From contig CAJMQA010000239.1 of the NCBI GenBank assembly GCA_905215395.1, forward strand, positions 1-5,550: a DNA stretch of 5,550 bases, in the 5' to 3' direction. The notes beneath the pieces were generated by a model that did not search any database, had not been told where the DNA came from, and was given only the letters and a program-made list of their open reading frames with translations. Within the stretch, counting starts at the first letter, position 1; every line of letters begins with the position of its first letter. This document shows positions 1 to 5,550 of the stretch, piece by piece. A program made the translations under genes and the position numbers. This DNA comes from an uncultured bacterium (lineage in GTDB: Bacteria > Bacteroidota > Bacteroidia > Bacteroidales > Marinifilaceae).

Positions 1-1
1 T

Positions 2-1216
2 GCCAAATACCTGGCAAATGCCCCTGTTGAATTTATCAAACTATTGAATAGCGGGCAAACCTATACCTCTATGGTCGATCTGATGGGAAATCCATTGGAT
101 CAGGATGCCGTCACTGCTATCAATAGCGACGCCGGTTTCAATATCAGTTTTTCTTCCTGGGAAGACTCAGAAACCCGCCTGGTAGTTTGCGGATATACCG
201 ACGAAGAAGTAGGCAATTCTCCGGATAAAGACCAGAGGGCTATAGCCAACAGACGGACAATAGAAGAACCGGCAGCTCCACCCGTCACTTCCGATCTGTT
301 TGAAGATCTGTTGGGCGACTGGACATTGACAGTGACTAAATACATTTACACCTGGAATTCCGAAACAGGAAAATATGACGAAAGCCTGTCTCCGGATCCG
401 GTATCAGCCAAAGTTACTATAAGCCGGGAACTCAGCTATCCAACCACTTGTCCCGAAGAGGTATATGCTATATATCCCGATAAGGATAAAGAATGGGTGA
501 ATAATTTATACAAAGATTTTCTGAATAGCACAGAGAAATACAACCGCAAATGCAAAAATCAAAACCGACTGATCTGCGAAGGCATGGAAATTGTCCCGTA
601 TTATACGGCATATGAGTCACCGTACGACCTGTTCATATCTCCTTATTATAGTGCCTATGACACGGACGAGGTGTTCTTTGCCTACGGGCCGAAATGGTAC
701 CTGCAAATCAAGGAGGGGAATAAAGTATGCGTTCCCACAGACCTCTCCCGTATTCCTCCTGTCGCAGCCTATAGCGGCATGTTTACCTACTACTTTTCAG
801 CACTCAGTACAGAAAGCTGGGCCAGCGACCTGAAAGAACTGGATGTGACGGTATCTGACGATAAGCAGACCATAACAGTAAACCCGATCCTGATTAAAGA
901 AGTACCATTCTATCCTTCTCTGATCACAATCTCGAACGGACAAGCTTCTCCCGCAGTAAAATGCGCCACTTTTGTCCTGACCAAGGGCTGGAACCCGCAA
1001 ACTGCCCAAACATCTGTTCAAAATACAAATTCAGGGAAATTGCCAAGCATATCAGGCCAGAGTTACCTTAATCCGTCGAAACCTTACCACAAAACCCGGA
1101 TCGGAAAAATGAAAACTATCCGGTATAAAGAGGCAAACATCGAGCCCCTGACTTCTGAAAAAATTCAGAAAATACAGCAAGAAAAAGCCCGGAAGGTAAA
1201 AAATATACGACATTAA
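2..1216 (+). CDS. Envelope protein with beta-rich domains, probable lipoprotein (5'-truncated)
   Basis: This is the 3' part of a gene whose start lies before the window. The frame is open from base 2, and the TTG at 44 sits in the middle of that frame, so it is not the likely start. The visible 404 codons end at TAA 1214-1216. The first about 65 residues read like the end of an Ig/fibronectin-III-type domain, with a strand reading LVVCGYTDEE. After a short Pro-rich linker comes a new domain opening with DLFEDLLGDWTLTV (about 293-334), resembling the start of lipocalin-like or beta-sandwich domains in Bacteroidales lipoproteins. It is rich in Tyr, Trp and Asp and has about six Cys, unusual for a surface lipoprotein. 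The last about 60 residues are strongly basic and probably unstructured. Because the N-terminus is missing, the lipid anchor is inferred from similar Bacteroidales proteins rather than seen. No catalytic motif is visible and the function is unknown. A thioredoxin gene follows 59 bp downstream. Confidence 0.8.
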   Translation, partial: AKYLANAPVEFIKLLNSGQTYTSMVDLMGNPLDQDAVTAINSDAGFNISFSSWEDSETRLVVCGYTDEEVGNSPDKDQRAIANRRTIEEPAAPPVTSDLFEDLLGDWTLTVTKYIYTWNSETGKYDESLSPDPVSAKVTISRELSYPTTCPEEVYAIYPDKDKEWVNNLYKDFLNSTEKYNRKCKNQNRLICEGMEIVPYYTAYESPYDLFISPYYSAYDTDEVFFAYGPKWYLQIKEGNKVCVPTDLSRIPPVAAYSGMFTYYFSALSTESWASDLKELDVTVSDDKQTITVNPILIKEVPFYPSLITISNGQASPAVKCATFVLTKGWNPQTAQTSVQNTNSGKLPSISGQSYLNPSKPYHKTRIGKMKTIRYKEANIEPLTSEKIQKIQQEKARKVKNIRH

Positions 1217-1223
1217 AAAGAGT

Positions 1224-1266
1224 GAGATGAGGTTGCATATAACCTCATCTCCTCCTCTATTTTATT
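1224..1266 (+). terminator. Hairpin with U-rich tail; possible leaky terminator or processing signal
   Basis: GAGATGAGGTT (1224-1234) pairs perfectly with AACCTCATCTC (1241-1251) around a 6-nt loop, giving an 11-bp stem. It begins 7 bases after the upstream stop codon. A pyrimidine-rich stretch and TATTTTATT follow at 1257-1266, but there is no clean run of U directly behind the stem, so it is a weaker intrinsic terminator than the one at 4535-4571. Only 24 bases separate the stem from the next ATG, too few for a downstream promoter. It may therefore be a partial terminator, or a hairpin that stabilises the 3' end of the upstream message inside a longer transcript. Confidence 0.5.
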
Positions 1267-1275
1267 CTACCCATT

Positions 1276-1761
1276 ATGAAAATACTATTTAATCTTATCT
1301 GTCTCCTGTTCCTGACCTCCATGGCGCTGGCCGATTCGTTGCCCGACGTCAAACTGGAAAACCAGGAGGGAAAAACAGTTTCCGTCCTTTCATTGCTCCG
1401 CGACAAACCCCTCATCATCCTGTTTTGGTCGACCACCTGTAAACCCTGTATACAGGAACTGAAAGCCATCAACGAACAACTAGAAGAATGGCAGGAAGAA
1501 GCCGGTTTCGACATCGTAGCAGTGGCTATCGACGATAGCCGCTCTGTCGGGAAGGCAAAAGCCATGGTCAGCGGATTCGGATGGGAATTCACCTGCCTGT
1601 TCGATAAAAACCAGGAATTCAAACGGGCCATGAACGTATCCCTGATTCCGCAGTCCTACGTGGTGAATGCCAAAGGAGAAATCGTCTATTCACATTCGGG
1701 CTATATTCCCGGTAGTGAACAGACCTTACTGGAAAAAATCAAAGAATTAAAAAAGAAATGA
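1276..1761 (+). CDS. TlpA-family periplasmic thioredoxin-like thiol-disulfide oxidoreductase
   Basis: This is a 161-residue exported thioredoxin-fold protein that would reduce or exchange disulfides of envelope proteins in the periplasm. Residues 1-19 form a signal peptide: Lys2, a hydrophobic core, and a signal peptidase I site after ALA. Cys9 lies inside the core with no lipobox context, so the protein is probably soluble. The active site is WSTTCKPC, with Cys55 and Cys58 at the start of the helix after the first core strand (PLIILFW). The strand FDIVAVAIDD and the cis-proline loop SLIPQSYVV (Pro125) follow in the usual TlpA/ResA order, and the last strand reads GEIVYSHSGYI. The mature length of about 140 residues is that of a minimal TlpA domain. 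ATG 1276 is chosen because it gives a complete signal peptide; no Shine-Dalgarno motif precedes it, as is usual in Bacteroidota. The stop overlaps the start of the barrel gene by 4 bp (ATGA), which implies coupled translation. One further Cys, 107, is present. The family call is firm, but the partner is not known. Confidence 0.93.
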   Translation: MKILFNLICLLFLTSMALADSLPDVKLENQEGKTVSVLSLLRDKPLIILFWSTTCKPCIQELKAINEQLEEWQEEAGFDIVAVAIDDSRSVGKAKAMVSGFGWEFTCLFDKNQEFKRAMNVSLIPQSYVVNAKGEIVYSHSGYIPGSEQTLLEKIKELKKK

Positions 1762-3353
1762 TAAAACGATTTTTGCCCCTGCTTTTCCTGACAGGAACGA
1801 TATGTACTGCCCAGGCCCAGCTGGAAAGCGATAAAAGTCAGCTTTCCGGCTCACTCGAAAGCAACAGCATCTACTATCTCAAAGACAGCAAACTGGAAAA
1901 AGCTGTCCGTCCCGACGATCATTTCGGCTCGCATAATTTTCTGAAACTGGACTACCATCTGGGACAGCTGTCCGCAGGAATACAGGCCGAAGCCTATCTG
2001 CCTGCCCTGCAAGGATTCGATCTGGAAAAATTCGGACCATACCGGAAATTCTTTCTGGCTTCGAAATACATACAATGGCAAGATAAAAAATTCCTTGTAC
2101 AGATCGGCAATATTTATGAACAGTTCGGCAGCGGACTGATTTTCCGCAGTTATGAAGACCGGGCACTGGGATTCAACAACTCCCTGGAAGGTGTGCAGGG
2201 TATGTATAACTTCGGAGACAAATTGAAAATCAACGGAGTATTCGGACGACCGCGTCTGTACACCGAATATACCGGCTCCTGGGTCAGGGGAGTGGATCTG
2301 CACCTCTCTCCCTCGGAAATTTTCGGCTGGCAGAAATTCCGGATCGCCCTGGAAGGAAGCTATGTCAACCGCTATGAACCCCTGGACAAAGATAATGATA
2401 CCGACTTTTCAGAATTAGGCCTGACCTCCCCCAATCTGAATCTGTATTCCGGACGGATCAATCTGGACTATAAAGGTCTCTCCTTGCGGGGAGAATATGT
2501 CACCAAAGGAGACAAAGACCTGACCAACAGCTTTGCCGGTAAAGCTGTGGAAGGAAATGTCTGGCTGGGTGAAGCGGGCTATACCCACAACCGTCTGGGA
2601 ATTCTGGCCACTTTCCGCCGTCTGGAACATATGGGAACCATGCTGAGCCTCTACGGGCAAGGAACCGGAAATGTCCTGAACTACATCCCCGGTCTGACCC
2701 GCCAGTACACTTACATGCTCACCAATCTGAATCCCTATCAGGTAAACACAGAAGGTGAGATTGGCGGACAGTTCGATATTTATTACTCCATCCGCAGCCG
2801 GAAACATCGTTTCCGCCAGTGGAACCTGCATGTGAATGCCTCCACTTTTTATACCCTGGAAGAAAACGGTGGAGGGAAAAAACAGCTGTTGTGGCGGGAT
2901 CTCAATTTCGACATCGAACGGCAATGGCACAAGAACCTGAAAACCACCCTGCTGTTTTCACGTCAGGAATGGGACCCCAACCACGGCGGCAGTGAAGGGA
3001 AAAAATACACTTCCGATATTTTTGTTGCCGATATGACCTGCAAATTCGACCACAAAAAATCCCTACATGCCGAATTACAATACCTCCGTTCCGACGATTT
3101 TGAAGGGGATTGGATGGCAGCGTCGGCTGAATTCAGTATGGCTCCACACTGGAGCATTTTTACAAGCGACATGTACAACACAGACAAAACCAAAATCCAC
3201 TACTATTCGGGTGGATTCAGTTACACTCAAAGCCGTACCCGGCTGCAAATCAGTTACGGACGCAACCGCGAAGGTTTTGTCTGTTCGGGCGGAGTATGCC
3301 GCTTTTCTCCGGCTTATACCGGACTAAATTTAGTATTAACCACTTCTTTTTAA
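1758..3353 (+). CDS. Outer-membrane beta-barrel protein, DUF6029-like
   Basis: This 531-residue protein is predicted to sit in the outer membrane. Residues 1-20 are a signal peptide (Lys3-Arg4, hydrophobic core, cleavage probably after TAQA). The rest is a run of alternating hydrophobic/polar strands rich in Tyr, Phe and Trp, broken by polar loops, as in a transmembrane beta-barrel. It ends in LVLTTSF with a terminal Phe, as expected of the C-terminal beta-signal read by BamA. I assign DUF6029 from overall character (length, early YYLKDSKLEK-type segment, C-terminal CSGGVCR motif) and from its place behind a TlpA gene; this is recognition from memory, not a search result. The mature chain has only three Cys: 428, 509 and 514. 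The last two form a CX4C pair 18-23 residues from the end. The start overlaps the tlpA stop by 4 bp, and an Omp28 gene follows after 21 bp. No TonB box or plug domain is visible, so it is not an ordinary TonB-dependent receptor. Transported substrate, if any, is unknown. Confidence 0.85.
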   Translation: MIKRFLPLLFLTGTICTAQAQLESDKSQLSGSLESNSIYYLKDSKLEKAVRPDDHFGSHNFLKLDYHLGQLSAGIQAEAYLPALQGFDLEKFGPYRKFFLASKYIQWQDKKFLVQIGNIYEQFGSGLIFRSYEDRALGFNNSLEGVQGMYNFGDKLKINGVFGRPRLYTEYTGSWVRGVDLHLSPSEIFGWQKFRIALEGSYVNRYEPLDKDNDTDFSELGLTSPNLNLYSGRINLDYKGLSLRGEYVTKGDKDLTNSFAGKAVEGNVWLGEAGYTHNRLGILATFRRLEHMGTMLSLYGQGTGNVLNYIPGLTRQYTYMLTNLNPYQVNTEGEIGGQFDIYYSIRSRKHRFRQWNLHVNASTFYTLEENGGGKKQLLWRDLNFDIERQWHKNLKTTLLFSRQEWDPNHGGSEGKKYTSDIFVADMTCKFDHKKSLHAELQYLRSDDFEGDWMAASAEFSMAPHWSIFTSDMYNTDKTKIHYYSGGFSYTQSRTRLQISYGRNREGFVCSGGVCRFSPAYTGLNLVLTTSF

Positions 3354-3374
3354 GAACAACGAATCAATTACAGT

Positions 3375-4511
3375 ATGAAACAAACAACACTTATTTTCAC
3401 GTTCTTGGCATTGGCCCTGACAATCTCATCCTGCAGCAGTAGCGGGGAAAATGAAGAAAACGGCAAGGGAGGAGAAACTGCCCCCGGCGACATCATTCTA
3501 TCCGTCTCCACCAATGCCATACAGGCTGACGGTAAAGACAAATGCGACTTTATCGTCACTATGGATAAAGAGCCGCTTACCAAGGATGTGGAAATCTACA
3601 TGGTAGGGAATACGACCACTCCTCTGGAAGGCCAGAGCTTCACCTCCACCCAAACCGGAGAATACAAGTTTTTTGCCTCCTACAAAGACAAAGTCAGCAA
3701 ACAAGTGACAGTAAAGGTATTGTCCAAAATACCGGACCTGCCAGCGGATGCCCAACCGCAGAACACCTCTTTTAAACGCCGTGTTATGGCCCTGCAATTC
3801 ACCGGTACCGGTTGTCCCAATTGCCCGTATATGATTGCAGCCATTCACGAAACACTAAAATCCGATGTAGCTGATAAAGTCATATTCACCGGAATCCATG
3901 CCTACAATTCAGATGATATCATGTATACTTCAACAACAGGAGCTATCGGCTCCACTTATGGAAACGGGTATTATCCGGGAATAGGTCTGAACCTGAAAAA
4001 AGAAGTACTGAATGCAGTCGGAGATGTCAATACTACTACCTCCCGGTTGAAAAACATGATTACCAAAGAACAGAAGGGAGATGCCAGAGCCGGAATCTCG
4101 GCAGCCGTACTTAAAAGCGGAAATGAAATCATCATCAAAGTAGCCGTTAAAGCTGCGGAAACCGGAAACTACAAAATCGGAGCCTGGCTACTGGAAGACG
4201 GTATTTATGCCAAGCAATCTGATAACACCAGCATCAAAGGTTATGATTTCGATACCCACAACAATGTCGTGCGCGAAGTCAGCGGCCGGAATGATTTTGA
4301 TTTTTCAGGTGACAATTTAGGCGAAATTTCCAAAGGAGAAACCCAAAATTACGTTTTAAGCATGAAAATCAATCCGGAATGGAATCTGCAAAACTGCAAA
4401 ATCGTATGTTTTGTAACTACTCCCGACGCCGGAGGTTCTGCTAAAAAGTTTTACATTACCAACGCCGTAATCTGTAATATCGACGGCGCCAAACTATTCG
4501 AATACAAGTAA
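3375..4511 (+). CDS. Omp28-family outer-membrane lipoprotein with thioredoxin-like CxxC domain
   Basis: This is a 378-residue lipoprotein. Residues 1-19 are a type II signal peptide ending in the lipobox ISSC, with Cys20 as the acylated residue. A Ser/Glu/Gly/Asn-rich linker (21-38) follows; its acidic character could favour surface export in Bacteroidota. Residues about 39-116 look like a bacterial Ig-like (Big/invasin-type) domain, including a TPLEGQSFTSTQTGEYKF segment. Residues about 129-376 match the Omp28 pattern: strand RRVMALQFTGTGCPNCPYM with Cys147 and Cys150 as a CPNC thioredoxin-type site, a YYPG loop whose Pro201 sits where a cis-proline is expected, then a beta-sandwich ending in the FEYK-type C-terminus. 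Further Cys are 57, 341, 345 and 367. The Porphyromonas gingivalis relative has been described as an outer-membrane protein and possible adhesin; the redox role is inferred from the motif and the TlpA gene nearby. The gene starts 21 bp after the barrel gene with an A-rich leader and ends 23 bp before a strong terminator, so it is the last gene of the unit. Confidence 0.9.
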   Translation: MKQTTLIFTFLALALTISSCSSSGENEENGKGGETAPGDIILSVSTNAIQADGKDKCDFIVTMDKEPLTKDVEIYMVGNTTTPLEGQSFTSTQTGEYKFFASYKDKVSKQVTVKVLSKIPDLPADAQPQNTSFKRRVMALQFTGTGCPNCPYMIAAIHETLKSDVADKVIFTGIHAYNSDDIMYTSTTGAIGSTYGNGYYPGIGLNLKKEVLNAVGDVNTTTSRLKNMITKEQKGDARAGISAAVLKSGNEIIIKVAVKAAETGNYKIGAWLLEDGIYAKQSDNTSIKGYDFDTHNNVVREVSGRNDFDFSGDNLGEISKGETQNYVLSMKINPEWNLQNCKIVCFVTTPDAGGSAKKFYITNAVICNIDGAKLFEYK

Positions 4512-4534
4512 TTTTCCACCATCAATTTATTTCT

Positions 4535-4571
4535 GCTCCCGTTGAATACCACTGCCAACGGGAGCTTTTTT
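4535..4571 (+). terminator. Strong intrinsic terminator after the Omp28-family gene
   Basis: GCTCCCGTTG (4535-4544) pairs perfectly with CAACGGGAGC (4556-4565) around an 11-nt loop, and six T follow at once (4566-4571). The GC-rich 10-bp stem with an immediate U tract is a textbook Rho-independent terminator. It marks the 3' end of the tlpA-barrel-Omp28 transcription unit and separates it from the hydrolase gene. Confidence 0.93.
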
Positions 4572-4698
4572 ATCCCACCTTTACAGTGAATTATCCGACA
4601 AACCATTCAGAACATTCTCTTTATTTCCCAAACCAACCCCTAAACAATTTTACATAACTTTATCACAATACTACAGGAAGAAATTTATTTTTTCATAC

Positions 4699-4706
4699 TT
4701 TATTTG
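4699..4706 (+). promoter_or_regulatory. Candidate Bacteroidota -7 promoter element for the hydrolase gene
   Basis: TTTATTTG matches the Bacteroides -7 consensus TAnnTTTG at all but one position and lies 33 bases before the hydrolase ATG, in a strongly A/T-rich stretch (about 4640-4739). A second near-match, TAACTTTA, lies upstream near 4656-4663. I see no clear TTTG at the -33 distance for either, so the assignment is weak. A promoter is expected somewhere in 4572-4739 because a strong terminator precedes it. The rest of this gap shows no gene or repeat. Confidence 0.3.
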
Positions 4707-4739
4707 TAATTTTAACCGCCTAAAATTAAAATCATAAGA

Positions 4740-5550
4740 ATGAAGACAACCGTTTATCTATTGAAAACATTCAGTCTGATGCTGATCTTTATGTTTTACA
4801 ACAACTGTTCAGCCACAGTAAGTCATACAGGAACTGAAGCAAAAAAACAGGACATAAAAACCGATCCAATCCGGAAAAAGATAAGTTCTTTTTTCTCAGC
4901 CTATCTGGCAGGTAAAGAACAGAGCTATAACGACAAAACTCCCATCAAATTGTCAGATATCGCCAAAGAACAAAAGCTGGTCTGGGAAGCCTGGAAAAAT
5001 GCCAACAACAATTTTCAGGAACAAAAACTGATCGGTCTTGAAAAACTGGAGAACGGAAAATCCGGACGCTGGGCACTCCCGGCGAACCTGGAGCCAAATG
5101 CAACCATGCCCTATTACTGGGGAAGCAAAGGGGAGGCCAAACCCGATGGCGGATATCCGCTTTACCTGTATATGCACGGTTCAGGAGACAAAAACGGAGA
5201 ATGGGCCACAGGACTCAAAATATGTAAAGGATTTGATGATGCCCCCTCAGTGTACTTTATCCCTCAGATTCCCAATATGGGAGACTATTACCGTTGGTGG
5301 CAGAAAGCCAAGCAGTTTGCCTGGGAAAGATTGTTACGGCAGACATTTGTTTCCGGAGAGGTAAATCCCAACCAGGTTTATTTCTTCGGAATATCCGAAG
5401 GAGGGTATGGCAGCCAGCGTCTGACTTCATTTTACGCCGACTATCTGGCAGGAGCAGGCCCCATGGCCGGAGGTGAACCTCTGAAAAATGCACCCGTTGA
5501 AAATTGCAGGAACATAGCCTTTTCATTGCTAACGGGAGCAGAAGACAGGG
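4740..5550 (+). CDS. Exported alpha/beta hydrolase, esterase- or peptidase-like (3'-truncated)
   Basis: The frame is open from ATG 4740 to the window end (270 codons plus one base, no stop), so the C-terminus is missing. Residues 1 to about 25 form an export signal: Lys2, Lys9, a hydrophobic stretch 10-20, then YNNCSA. Cys23 lacks a canonical lipobox (YNN before it), so signal peptidase I cleavage after CSA is as likely as lipidation. Residues about 40-135 are a mostly helical and loop N-terminal region. The alpha/beta hydrolase core starts at PLYLYMHGSGD, with His146-Gly147 in the HG loop expected to form part of the oxyanion hole. The nucleophile elbow is GISEGG with Ser219, preceded by strand QVYFF. 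The catalytic Asp and His would lie beyond the window. The pattern resembles PHB-depolymerase/feruloyl-esterase-like or prolyl-oligopeptidase-like secreted hydrolases of Bacteroidales; the substrate cannot be named. An A-rich leader without Shine-Dalgarno precedes it. It is probably its own transcription unit. Confidence 0.87.
   Translation, partial: MKTTVYLLKTFSLMLIFMFYNNCSATVSHTGTEAKKQDIKTDPIRKKISSFFSAYLAGKEQSYNDKTPIKLSDIAKEQKLVWEAWKNANNNFQEQKLIGLEKLENGKSGRWALPANLEPNATMPYYWGSKGEAKPDGGYPLYLYMHGSGDKNGEWATGLKICKGFDDAPSVYFIPQIPNMGDYYRWWQKAKQFAWERLLRQTFVSGEVNPNQVYFFGISEGGYGSQRLTSFYADYLAGAGPMAGGEPLKNAPVENCRNIAFSLLTGAEDR

Noticed and set aside
44..46. TTG as start codon of the first gene
   Set aside because: The frame is open back to base 2 with sensible coding sequence, there is no signal peptide after the TTG, and TTG starts are uncommon in Bacteroidota.
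1524..1540. Perfect 17-nt inverted repeat (8-bp arms, 1-nt centre) inside the tlpA gene
   Set aside because: It encodes conserved-looking strand residues VAIDDSR and has too small a loop for a stable RNA hairpin. It is probably a coincidence of codon choice, though an operator-like site cannot be fully excluded.
1257..1631. Minus-strand open frame of 124 codons opposite the tlpA gene
   Set aside because: It lies almost wholly opposite a clear TlpA gene. Its translation is Ser/Arg-rich with no domain, and there is no leader or neighbour support.
1851..2303. Overlapping minus-strand open frames (150 and 95 codons) within the barrel gene
   Set aside because: Both are shadows of the same coding region, with low-complexity translations and no supporting signals.
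2415..2930. Minus-strand open frame of 171 codons opposite the barrel gene
   Set aside because: The sense frame has a signal peptide, barrel strands and a terminal Phe. The antisense product has no recognisable domain and is explained by codon bias.
3801..3812. ACCGGTACCGGT palindrome just before the CPNC codons of the Omp28 gene
   Set aside because: It encodes Thr-Gly-Thr-Gly of the strand leading into the active site. It is short, mid-gene and unaccompanied by other sites.
5038..5364. Plus-strand open frame of 108 codons inside the hydrolase region
   Set aside because: The other frame, from ATG 4740, carries an export signal, the HG loop and GISEGG, and stays open to the window end. This one is out of frame and has no motif.
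1..5550. Search by eye for tRNA/rRNA genes, CRISPR arrays, insertion-sequence ends and long direct repeats
   Set aside because: None were seen. The window is filled by five co-directional genes with short gaps.

Overview
The window looks like a chromosomal segment from a Bacteroidota species, most likely order Bacteroidales. I base this on four things: no Shine-Dalgarno motifs (A/T-rich leaders instead), a TlpA-type thioredoxin, an Omp28-family lipoprotein and a DUF6029-like outer-membrane barrel typical of gut and oral Bacteroidales, and exported proteins throughout. The genus cannot be fixed from sequence alone. All five genes are on the + strand, and every one that shows its N-terminus carries an export signal, so this is a cell-envelope locus.

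Layout. (1) 2-1216: the 3' part of a gene that began before the window, encoding a large, probably lipid-anchored or secreted envelope protein with beta-rich domains and a very basic C-terminal tail. (2) 1217-1275: a 59-bp gap holding a perfect 11-bp-stem hairpin. (3) 1276-1761: a small periplasmic TlpA-family thioredoxin with a CKPC active site. (4) 1758-3353: a DUF6029-like outer-membrane beta-barrel whose start overlaps the tlpA stop (ATGA). (5) 3375-4511: an Omp28-family lipoprotein with an N-terminal Ig-like domain and a thioredoxin-like domain carrying CPNC. (6) 4512-4739: an intergenic region with a strong intrinsic terminator at 4535-4571, then an A/T-rich promoter-like stretch. (7) 4740-5550: the first 270 codons of an exported alpha/beta hydrolase that runs off the window end.

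How the genes may work together. Genes 3-5 are tightly packed, end at a clear terminator and so probably form one transcription unit, perhaps continuing from gene 1. Two of the three products have thioredoxin-type CxxC sites, and the barrel between them has a cysteine pair (CX4C) close to its C-terminus. This suggests an envelope thiol-disulfide module in which the periplasmic TlpA protein keeps the cysteines of the barrel and/or the Omp28 lipoprotein in a set redox state. That role is inferred; neither the DUF6029 nor the Omp28 family has a settled biochemical function that I can cite. The hydrolase behind the terminator is probably a separate transcription unit.
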